From Hydractinia symbiolongicarpus (Eukaryota; Cnidaria; Hydrozoa; Anthoathecata; Hydractiniidae): a stretch of 60,000 bases of DNA. The notes beneath the pieces were generated by a model. That model was not told where the DNA came from. It made no database searches and saw only the letters and a list, made by a program, of their open reading frames with translations. A program made the translations under genes and the position numbers. The stretch is taken from NCBI RefSeq assembly GCF_029227915.1, contig NC_079875.1, forward strand, positions 13,949,001 to 14,009,000, given 5' to 3'. The first letter of the stretch is position 1. Each line of letters starts with the position of its first letter. Below are positions 1-12,000 of this stretch, piece after piece.

Positions 1-27
1 AATAATTTGGAGAAGCATTTTTTTAAC

Positions 28-3000
28 ATGCAGACATTCTACCTTCTTCTGTTGGTGATCTCATTAAAAGTTAATTACTTACGAGCCACAGTTTTAGCTA
101 AAGGTTTCGACGCCTTCTTGTATAAACCTGTCATTGCAAACATTACTTGTGGTTCGCCACGTGAAGAATATTATAACACAAAGGAGGGATACGTAGCTCC
201 GCGATTGCGTGTTTTATCCGTTTGTGATGCGCAGAACCCGCTGCTAGCAAGACCAGCAAGATACTTGACAGATGGCAACATCAGTACGTCATGGCAGTCG
301 ACTAATAACGTTGACAAAGCGTACATTAATGTTAACCTTCAGCAGGTAAGCTCCTAATACACTTAAATCTTAGGACTTGAAATACGAAGTATTATTCACA
401 TTGTAATCCGTAGTCAAACTGGCACTGGAATTACAACCTATGTGGTGGATATTTACAAATGGACTTTGACTTTTATGATTGACTATATACCGTAAAATCT
501 TAAATGCAAAACCAAAATAAAGCAATTTCTTTAACACCAAAACATCTTAACATCTCAAGTAATAGAATAAAACATATTGTAGCTTGTGGTTCTTTAGAAA
601 TATGAACAAAAAAGCGCTTAAATTCTTGTTGTTATTTTTATTTTTTTGGATCTTTTAACAAAACATATATACCGACGGGCTTAAAACCAGGGATATATTT
701 CTCATTATATCCAGAGCTGATCCTTATTGGAGATTTTTAAGGCATCGCTGTAAAACTAATCCTATCATCCTGTATTTAGGAATCACTTTCTAACTTCGTC
801 ATAATAATACGAGTAGTTTGAGTGTCTTTTGTTTTGGTTCTCCAGTGAGCTTATCTGTAAAGGCAACAAGAGCCATTTTTGGTATGATAGCGAATGAAAA
901 TTAGCTGTCCTTTCTTAGGTTTTTGTTTTGACTTGTTATTATTTGCAAATAGTCAATTTTAACCTATATTTCAGGCTGTATTTGGCAAACAGTTATTATT
1001 CCAATTCGGTGACTACAGGCGACCAGGTCAAATAGCTATCTACAAATCGTCAGATTTTGGAAAGACATACACACCATGGCACTACATGGTGTCACAGCGG
1101 CAAGAATGTACAACAGTGTTTGGAATTCCAGATAGCGAAATTTATATTCTTCCAGACCAAAAGATTAACAGAGTGTTATGTCAAGAATACAGCGGTTATC
1201 CCTTCGAGTATGGAGAACAGGTGAGAATCACAATCTCTTATAATAATACGCCAGTTCTCCGTTCCGTCTCTCCATCTGTTTGTTACATACAAAGGGGATT
1301 TCGGTGTCTACAATTTTGTGCTGTTAGTGTTGTCTATTTCGTTCACTTTTTGATTTTTCAAGCGTTCTCAAAGCTGAATTTTCACTTAAAAGTAAAATGA
1401 ATCGGAGCAAAAGGAGAAAAATACTTAAGTTTTGTTATTTTAATTTTATAATTTTTTGCGTTCCAGTTCACAAAAAATGTTAAAATATCTCAACTTTATT
1501 TTGGAACGGCTTAGAATAGAATGGAGCAGAAAATATTATGAACCAATGAGATTCAAAAAATCAGAATTATCGGTTCCGATCCGTTCCATTACAAACCTTT
1601 ACAGCAAAGAGTATAGTAAATTTAATAACATTACGAATTCTATTAACTAGTTCTCAAATCACATGAAATCAGCACAAAAAATCATCTCGACAGTTTTCTC
1701 TTCTGCATCAAGTCTTGCCTCAGTTGTTATTCTGCGTCAAGCCTTGTCTCAGTTGTTATTTTGCATCAAGCCTTGCCTCAGTTGTTATTCTGCATCAAGT
1801 CTAGCCTCAGTTGTTATTCTGCATCAAGTCTTGGCTCAGTTTTTATTCTGCATCAAGCCTTGCCTCAGTTGTTATTCTGCATCAAGCCTTGCCTCAGTTG
1901 TTATTCTGCATCAAGCCTTGGCTCAGTTGTTATTCTGCATCAAGTCTTGCCTCAGTTGTTATTCTGCATCAAGTCTTGGCTCAGTTGATATTCTGCATCA
2001 AGCCTTGACTCAGTTGTTATTCTGCATCAAGTTTTGGCTTAGTTGTTATTCTGCATCAAGTCTTGCCTCAGTTGTTATTCTGCATCAAGTCTTGGCTCAG
2101 TTGATATTCTGTATCAAGTCTTGGCTCAGTTGTTATTCTGCATCGAGTCTTGCCTCAGTTGTTATTCTGCTTCAAGTCTTGCAAACGTTCAATACATTAG
2201 ATATTAAAAAGTTACGTTGTGTATTGCTTATTTATGCACTATGCATTTTTTAGGTTTTGATTGAATTGAACGGGGAGATACGAGGAGACGGATCCAATGT
2301 TTATGAATCGACAGCTCTTCTGGTATTTGTTCACATTTTTTAGTATTTTTTTTAAGAGTACTATTATAAGGCTATTCAAATTCATCTATCCCTGAAAAAG
2401 AGAATTGTGCAAAGGATTTTTTGTTACTTCTCTTACCGTTTTGAAATCCCCTTGGTGGCGATTCCCTATGAGCGTGTGAATGTTTCTATAGCCTCGGTTT
2501 TAACCCGGCCATGTGGGGAAAAGGGGGAGATGGCACACTGTGTGGGCTGTTGGATTATGGAGGGAGTTGTCTGGCACAGCATGGGTGCTAACTTGGTCTA
2601 CTCAACTCAAAATAAAGATTAAGTACTGTAGGACTTTCTCACTTATGCCATGGACTCTCCTGAAATTAACAGACAAGGTATATCTCTCGATATTTATGAG
2701 GCTAGCCATGTTAAATAGGCCCATCTATGCTTGTAACAATACAAAAAGTGATAGTCTTAGGCATTTTTTAAGGCGGTTATACACGATCGATTAGTCGAGT
2801 TCGATTAATTGGATCTTGTATCATGTAAAAATCGTATGCTTTCGGCATGCTTAGACTTGTCGAATTCGATTTTTAAAAAGTCGAACCGGTTCAACTTTTT
2901 CGATTAATCGAAAGGTTTTTAGCCAATTAAAATTCCTAAAATCTGTACGTCAAATGTGCGTTCAAAAATTGTGAGTTTCCATATAAAAAATAAACATTAG

Positions 3001-6000
3001 CAGAGGAACTTTGAAAACATCATGTTGTCAAAAAAGGATAAAACTGAAATCAACGAGAATTTTATCAGTGAATGAAGCTTATTAATAGAAAAGTAACAAC
3101 ACACTCAGTTCTAACGTTTTCTTAAAATTTTAGTTGTTTTAATAATAACTGTACCAGCAGCGAGTTCAACTCTGTCTTCACTCTCTAAAGACATTTTATC
3201 GAAAGGAAATTATCAAAAATCTGTTCAGTTTTATATTAATGTTTAATATAACTTCGATAAATCGAATTCGATGAATTGGATCGTGGATCATCACCTTGCC
3301 ACCTGTTAAGTTTCAATTTTTTTTTAATGCTCAATATAATTTCGACAAATCGAATTCGATTAATCGGATCGTCTATCACCGCCTTTAGTTTTTGTACAGA
3401 TCTTTCAACATTTGCAACTTCGAGGCGCTCCTATTTGTGTTTTAATTTCTTCCGAAATATTTGTTGTGGACCTGCAGTAAATTATTTAGCAAGTGTTACA
3501 CAAAATTTTTGTTTTAGAAGCTACAGTACCGGCTTCATTCTGGCTCCAAAATCGTACTGTTCAATACTGTTGATATTTTTGCTTATAGAAATGGATGAAT
3601 GTTACAAATGTTTACATTCGATTTTCCGGAATGTATCGAAAGTTCGATTTCATCGATACACGTTGGGTATGTGAGATCAGTCTAACAAAATTTTCTTTAT
3701 ATGATATGTCATGTTTTTTTAGTGAGGACAGGGATAATTCTTTTAAGCATTGGGGATCTTTGCACATGGTGTAGACTACAGGAAATTTACTACAGAAACT
3801 AAAATTAATCATATGTAGTTCCATATGCTACAAAGATACAATTTAAAGGCATTTTAAGACAAATTTATAAACCTTTGCTTAGGGGCAATTGTAAGTAAGT
3901 AACAAAATTCCATCCCGATCCCAATGACATGTATCTTCTCATTTTCAGCACCATTATGTAGTCAGTCAAATCTCTTTAATCGCGCGATGTGATTGCAACG
4001 GACACGGCGATGGTATTTCGTGTCCTCTTAATGTCAACACTGGCTCCCGTACCTGTGCGTGTCAAGACAACACATGCGGTACCCATTGTGAAATGTGCTG
4101 CCCTTATTATAACCAGTATCCATGGAAACGTGGATCTAAGTCCTCCTGGATATCTGATTCCACGAGTTCTTGTGAACGTAAGTATCTCTTTTACCATTCA
4201 TCATTCTAGGCCAAAAAATAGACACTTTCAGGCGCCCAACCAATTTCCATAATGCGAACCTTTGAAATTGGAATATAGAAGTTGTGGTTTAATAATTTTG
4301 GTTTCCGTGATATAGTCAGAACAATTTTATCTTTTACAATACAAACTTCCAATAGTGTTTCTAACATTGAATTTTATTCCGAAGGTGGTTGATAATAATC
4401 GATACATTAAAAACTGGAGAAAGTGTTTCAACTTTTTAAAATTTATATTGTTTTATCTAAAAATTATTTGACGATTATACGTAGGCCCATCAAAACATTA
4501 TAAATTCATAAATTTCAGTTTTAATAAGCACTGTACGAGAATGAGGGTTACAGTTCTGAAGAGATAGATCGATACCTGGTATAATAGACTAGTCATTTTA
4601 CCTTACCGAATAATTTTTTCATTTTTTCGACACACAAATATTACAAGGCCGTGGCGTTAACTTGCTTATTATTTATCCTACTGTTTTATATATGACTAGC
4701 TGTATTTCCATACGTACACTTTAGAATGTAATTGCCATAGCCACAGTCAAGTCTGTCGGTATGATAAGAATGTAGCGGATCGGAAATTAAGTTTGGATAT
4801 CCATGGAAAATACTCAGGTGGTGGAGTGTGTCTAAATTGCCTGGTAATGTATATTTTTTTTATTAGATTTATGAAGAGCATAGTTATATAGAGGTGTTAA
4901 CTTTAGACAATGGTCTCAACCTCTGGCACTAATACTCACAACGGCTTGATTGATCTCAGGCTAAAATTTTATTGAAGTCTGTATAAGGCCGTTACTTTTA
5001 TGCTTCAACAGTGTCCACAGTATGTAAAACACCATTTTTATGATCTTTCTTAAAACTACTATAAATGAAAGAATGAAGAATAGGTAAATTCTTGTAAAAA
5101 TCTGTTCCTTTATATTTTCTAGCACAATACTGAAGGGATCAACTGTGAAAAATGCAAGCAGTTTTTTTATCGACCACCTAATGTGGATGCTTCATCCATA
5201 GATGCATGTCCCCGTGAGTGAACAACTTTTAATAAAAAAAACCTAGCCCATAATCGTGGAGCTCTTTTAAACAAGATATTGGTGAATATTTGTGCATAGT
5301 AAGACCAGAATTGTATAGTTAAAAATGTTTTTAACTTTAAATATAAAAACATTCTAGTTCATGCTCGAAAAATAACGATAACTTGGCGACCATACGCAAA
5401 ATCAACAGTTCTAATATTTTTCAATTATTTACCTTTAAATTCAGTGCCCAGGATATCTTAGATACCTATCAAGTAGCTTTACAATATTCCATCAAGATGT
5501 CAAAAAATCAAGATTCGTCTCCTTTTTTTCGCGATTTAGCTACTTAAGATCTGTTCAAATTTATATACGAGCCTATTACGAAGTATGTTAACATAGACAT
5601 GAAAAAATAAAGTTGAAACTAATTTTTTAATAAGGTTAAGCCTTATATTTTACAAAAATATCCAAATTTCAACTTCAAAATAATGATATAGCATATTTTC
5701 TATCGAGAAGTACCTCAATAGCTTCGCATGAGTGTGACGGATGGACACACAAGAAAATTACATTTTAGAGGAATCCACTCTTTATATGCCAGATTTTCCC
5801 AAACTCTGTTATTTGGAACAGTGGGAGGGCGGGTGAGGGGAGTAAACACAAAAGTTTAAAGATCATATCTGCGGACTCACTGCTTGGAATGTTTAAAAAG
5901 GTTTCTCAAAAACTGATTTATGGTATAGGAAATCGTTGAGATGCCATCACTTGCATGCAAAAACACGTCAAAATTACAGAACCTGCTGTTAGAGATATTT

Positions 6001-9000
6001 AGTTTACATATAATGTATTATATATAACGTTGCTTTTCATTGTTTTTCAAGTAATATAATATATTACCTCTTTGCATTTCCATTTATCAAATGTATAGAA
6101 ATGAAAGCAGATTGTGATTAGCATTTCCTAATTTTAATTATTTTCTTTATCTCTTCTCTAGCATGCGGTTGTTCTTTGGCTGGTAGTAGGCCTTCGTCAA
6201 CAGGTATTCAATACTTGGAATGTATCAGGCACGCTGAAATGGCAAAATTATTTCCTGGAAAGGTAAAGAGCTAGTTTTAGGGCTTTTATCGGATTGCATC
6301 AAGCTTTTTCCAAATCCATTATGTACTAGTATCAATACCTATGAAACGGAATTATACCGAAAAAAACTGCAAAGTTTTTGACAGAGAACATATATTTCCT
6401 TCCCTTTAGAACATTGGTGACTGTTTTTGTAAACAACATGTGATTGGTAGCAAATGCGACATGTGCATGAATGGTTTCTACCGACTAGAAGCATCAAACA
6501 ATCATGGATGCAGGCGTACGTTACCCAAACAGAAATAATTTCTTTTTGTTAAAACTTGGTATTCTTGGAGGTCCAATTCTTTAAACTAGATAGACTTAGA
6601 ATTTCACCTTTAAAGCTAATGCTGCAGTTGACTTTGGCCATATCGAGAAACTGACAGAATCAGGCTTTTGCATGCTTTGAAAGAAGTGTTGACAGCATTT
6701 TTTGAATGAATCTCGAAACATTAAACAGTTGGCAGTGTACATGAACAAGATAAAACAATAAGGAAAATTATCTGCAGAACTCCAGCTAGTTAAAATATTA
6801 CATTACAGCTAATAGAATGAGAATATTACATGCATTTCTAATAACTTTTTTTTGAAACCTTTTGTTCTTAATGCTGTGGCTTTAAAGCAGCTTTGTATCA
6901 ATCACTTTAACGAAGCAATTATCTTTTTCAGCATGCGCCTGCCATCTTCCTGGAACTGTTCAAAGATTAAATACTTGCCATAAGGTATGTGCAATTAGAA
7001 CGAAATTTTTAAATTCTTTATTTTTATTTGATTCTGTATTTATTTTGTGTCATGTATTTATAAAAAAGTAAATTCACGCTTTAAAAGTACAAAAATTACA
7101 AAACAGATTGTTCACACGTTAAAAAAAGGATTTATTTTTACAACAGCAACCTTCACTACCTTTCAAAGCCTTTAAGCTTAAAAAACTTCGGCCCCATTTG
7201 TGCTTTGGACTTTAATTTCTTTTGCAGTCTGCGTTCATGTTCAATAGGTTTCAAACCTTCTGCAATTAATAATTTTTGGTAGCCGTAATCGGCGCGAAAT
7301 TTCGTTCGAAAGTACGATAGATATTCGACTTCACTTTTTAATACTTTTCCACATAAATATCTATGAAATCGATCCACTTTTTGGTTCATAACAAATGCAT
7401 TCACATCAACATTGATTTTAAACCCTTTCTTGGTAACTTTCTCTGGTGAACAAATTCTCTCGAATTCTTTGTTCCGTAGTCTAAATTCTTCTACTTCTTG
7501 CCAAAACATTGGTCCGTAGTTTTCTATTTTTTTCCAAAAGGTTTTATTAAAATACTGATAAAGTAAATGGTCGGCACGGTTCCAAGTTCTAATCCTATCC
7601 TTTGCATTTTCAGTTAAGTTTAAATGCTTCAACCTTTGGTTCTGTTTTATATATAAAATATCGTCATTATCCCAACATAATTCTTTTTTCAACAACACTA
7701 AACTCTCATCGAAATATTCCATGATCAACACCAAATGGAATTCAGAATCTAAATTCTCCAACACTTCTTGTATTCGATCATCAGATTCTATGTCCATAAA
7801 ATCAAAACCTAAGTCATAAAACATCCCACTTTGAATAAGATTCATGGTATCAGGAAGATCTCCAAGCCGTAATGTTAAGTTATACAAATGTTCGTCAGGA
7901 AATTGTAGAAATGCATCAATAGGATTCGCAGAGGTGTTTAATTTCAACACTCGATCGAACTCAAAGTAGTAAAAGGAACTCTCGAATTGAGTGACAGGGT
8001 CACGAAGGATGGTAATGTATTTCGAGTTATCTTCCATAATCATGTCCATCTCTTCGCGATTATATCTAAAAGTGGGAGATAATAAAATTTGTTGATTATT
8101 TGGACGTCATTATGATGGACAGTAAGAGAGATTCTGATATTTTTACTGTCGTGAAGTGGAAATCGTAAAGTGAAATGGAAACAACTTCTTAAGAATGAAG
8201 TAGTCCACATTTTTCTCGTTTCTATCCAGGAGTTCTAATTGCCCCAGTTTTCAATCATCGAAATTTATTTTTTTGCAATCAATTTTATTTTAAATGTCAA
8301 TTATGACGTTATTTTGCACATTGCTTCTTCTGTGTTTTAGATAATTATTGTTTCAATAATATTCTTTGGACCAAAATATGGCAACTTGGAACTGAAAATC
8401 TAATAAAAATATAAAAATAAAAATGTGAACTAATCAAAGTGTATAATGTTTAAAAAAGGAGGAGGTGTACAGGCTAAGGGTCGTGCCCTCCTTAGCAGTC
8501 GTATTTGGTCGAATAAGTTTTTCCTTCATAAATGAAAACCATGAATTTACACATATAAATTCACCATTCACGCGGTTGTTATATTTTCCTTGAATGAAGA
8601 TAAAAACATTATTTGTTTCTTTCAAACACCAGAGAAAATTGTTTTATTGTTTTGAGTTAAGAATTGAAAAAAAACTATATCTAAGGACATTGTTAAAAAG
8701 AATTTACCTTGCGTGGTTCGTCAACATATTTGCAGGTTGATCGTGCAATCTTAATAGGTCTACGCTAGACCAATGAAATTTTCTTGGCCATGCAAATCTT
8801 GAATCTCCCATAGACGGCAGTGCTACAGTTAGTTCTCGCAAATCAGCATATCTGTTTAGAATATTTGTCACGGTACTGCTGGCTGTCTTGTGTGTTTTGA
8901 TAAATACGACGTTGGATTGAGGTGTGCATCTAATAAAAACAAAAAATAACTGCGAATATTTCAAAACGTATTCTTGTCTGTGAAGATTTATCGTCTCTTG

Positions 9001-12000
9001 CAACGAAACCATGCAGGTATTATTTCTACCTCCATGACAAACCTGATAAGCTATATTTAAAAAATTCATAGCTACTGGCAAATTAGCTATTATTGTTGAC
9101 TCTTTATATTTTTTAATTTTTATTCAAATAAAGGCTACGTTAGTTGCTTTTCGTATTCATTATTCCATTGCAGCTTTTATTGGCTATAATTTTTGATACC
9201 TAATAACGCAATTTTTACAAAACATACAAATTATAGATCTATAGAGATCTTTATTAGTACAGACTACTGCTTTTGCTGTAAATGCGGAATTACAGAGTAA
9301 AAATAAATGCTCAAGGGTTCGTTGCACATGCTTGCTTTTTTTCTGCGGTATTCTTTTTCCGCATTTGCCAACATCTTCGGTCTGAATTTAATACCCACAG
9401 TGTCTCTGCATATATATTTCTGCACTAGATTTCTCTTCTTCCTTTCTTACCTTCTTCTCTTCTTCCTCCATACTAAGAACTGAAATCAATCTGAAGTAAT
9501 TACTTACACAGCACCGCCTTCCATGATTCTTTTGTACTCCTTGGCAATGTCGAAATATGTTGATGAAACCAACTGGTTATATCTTCTGTTTAACTTCATT
9601 TGAATCTTTCGAATCTCTGATTCAGAGCTTTCAATGTCAAGTGTTTGTGCAATTTGATGACTAAACATACAATGAAAATGGATTGGGTTAAATTTGACAT
9701 TTGTCATTTGCCAAGCAGCCTTGTAAGCTACTGTTATGATCCCGTCTTCAGATTGTGACGAGATCAAGGTTTTGTTAAAAGATTGAGTTAAAGGGTAAAG
9801 GAGTTACTGTGTTTTTCACTTTGCTCTTAAAAATGATTGATCTATCTATCATGTAGTTTTAAATCAATTACCTCTTAGTGATTACTTTGTGACAACATTC
9901 TAGAAGAGTAATTTATTGAACGGCGAGAATCTTGAGCTTATAACCTGTGTGATCATCCATATTGATTTCTTGTTCCAATTTGTCTGATCTTAAGTTTGTT
10001 AAAGTTGATCAGGTTCTATTTATATTTTGGCTATTTAAGCTGGAGAAAGATTTTGTTTCCCTGACTTCAATTTTGTCTTTGTCAAATTAACCATTCTAAC
10101 ATTAGAAACAATGTCTTTTAACAGCTTGTAATTCCATGTTGTTGAAAGTTATCTATGCTGTGACTTAATCCACGAAAAAATGAATCAGCGAAATAGCCAA
10201 AAAGAGGCCAAAAACCAAGGGGACATAGCTATACTTACTTTATTATTCTATCAGCTTTCTTTTCCAAGTCTCGCAACTCTTTAACAGGGATTAAATCTCT
10301 GATAACATAAGTCCGTAAATGATCAACTTTGATAAACACCAACATTATCACACAAAACGTAAACAACCACACGACAACAATGGAAAATATTGATCGAATG
10401 TAAACCATTGCATTTGATGAACCAGCTTCAATGTCAATGGCAATACTATCGATTTTAACTTGCTGTTTTTCCTGATCTTCTGTGATAATTTTTGTATTCA
10501 ACATGGCTGCCAAATGTGCTTTAAAACTGATTTACTTGAGTGCTTTCCAGCCACATTGTGTTAAAATGATAGAATCCTAATTAGCAAAACTTAGCAACAT
10601 TAGTTTCAAAATTTAAGTAATGCAATGTTTCAAATACACCCCGACCTCGTGCATTGAATTTCAGTGCTTGCCTCGCTTACACCAGATTTAAGAGAAAAGA
10701 ATTCTTCATAACAAGAACCAATGAGCAAGAAGAATAAAAAAATTATACAGATTTCACGTTGGTATCATGTTTGAAAATAGCGATTGATATGATTAAATTG
10801 AGCATACTTTTTTCATCACTTTCGGTATGATTTCGTACGCTCTGTTGAAAAACAGTGGCATACAACTTATTTAGACTATCACGGTAAGACGCCCGAAACT
10901 GTAAACATACTTTTTTAGAAACCTTAGCGTGAACTATGAAAATCACAATTGTATTTTGCTTGTTTACTGCAACCAGGTTATTTGCTAACTTCTCGTTTTG
11001 TGAGTTAGCGCAATAAAGTTTGTAAACACACACAGCAAGTTTGTCTCATCGAGTTCGGGTCAGCATTTTAATGGAAAAAACAACAATTAATTTGTTCTTA
11101 CGTTTATAGTGAAAAAAAGCGATTTAAAAATAAAATAGAAATTCTCTTACAACGTTATTTGCATTTACGGTGACAGAAAATCACCATGAATCCTTCGAGT
11201 ACCTTTTTGTACGTATATATAGGTCAACTAATGATTTGACTTCTGATTTTGTGGAGCCACAAATAAATAGTTTCGCTTGTCTCATTTTGGCTTGCGAGCT
11301 AATGTCCTAATATAATACGATGCCGCACTAAGTCACACCACTCACTAAAATCTGTTAAATAATTTCCCTTTTTACTTTCTTCTCTTCCTATTAACCATCT
11401 AGTTTTCACAGATGGTGCTATTTAACGAGTAAAGTTTCAAATAGTAAAACCAACATATCAGTAAAAAAGAGTATACATACAATTCAACAGTATGTTCAAC
11501 CTCGTCCTCAAGGCTCTTTTTTCACTTGCTATACCATTATCAACGAGTGAAAAAGGAGATCTGGGGACCAGGTGAACAGTGTGTCATTTCTTAGTGTTAA
11601 CTTTTCACGCTATTCCAGACTATAAAAAAGGTCTAGTTCAGTTCTCTCTGCCATAAAAACATTGTTTGTTGTGTTATAGGATTTTTTTGGGCAGTGTCCA
11701 TGCAAAGCTAATGTGAAACTTCGGGACTGTTCCAAATGTAAAGATGGTTACTACGATTTAAGAAACGACCATTCTGAAGGATGCAAATGTAAGTATTGAA
11801 GAACCTAAAAAAGATGGTACTCTAGAAGTGTAGTATAAACAAGTCCATTAAATAGATTGAGACTGTTTATATGTAGGTGGGCAGCCTCGGCAAACCAAGC
11901 TGGCTCATTTACCGGGCTGGTTTTCTATAATGCAAAAAATTACCTCTTTTAGGTGGGCTGGCTTTGAACAATGAAAAGATTAAAAAGTGCAGAACAAAAA

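Larger units (their letters stand above)
1221..2253. other. Laminin intron 2: Helitron 5' fragment and minisatellite
   Basis: The interval contains a rolling-circle-type 5' end (TCTCTTATAATAATACGCC at 1234) and a 29-bp minisatellite (1691-2181). Apart from these, I see nothing coding; the long open frames over the minisatellite are explained by the repeat. Confidence 0.85.
28..4177 (+). other. Laminin N-terminal (LN) domain exons 1-5
   Basis: Exons 28-345, 975-1220, 2254-2322, 2618-2677 and 3949-4177. Residues 1-20 form a hydrophobic signal peptide. The LN domain follows, with typical landmarks: ANITCGSP near the start, a variant of the WWQSP motif (SWQSTNN), then QLLFQFGDYRRPGQIAIYKS and the tract ending VVSQISLIARCDCNGHGD, where the first LE repeat begins. 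In the LN family this domain polymerises laminin into a network. Exon 4 (20 codons; contains CRTFSLMPWTLL) is the weakest call. Its acceptor lacks a good pyrimidine tract, but its frame and its similarity to the LRTNTLL segment of other laminins fit. Confidence 0.85.

Noticed and set aside
1691-2181. CRISPR-like regular repeat
   Set aside because: Units abut directly with no unique spacers, and the context is an animal intron.
1663-2253. Overlapping ORFs of 65-196 codons with repeated peptide
   Set aside because: They arise from the stop-free 29-bp minisatellite; all three frames are open and no splice or start signal supports them.
3276-3674. 132-codon + strand ORF
   Set aside because: It begins inside the MITE terminus and reads through intron sequence; no homology seen.
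10743-11033. Minus-strand ORF of 96 codons upstream of the sulfotransferase gene
   Set aside because: No domain, no phase link to the sulfotransferase exons, AT-rich composition; treated as chance.
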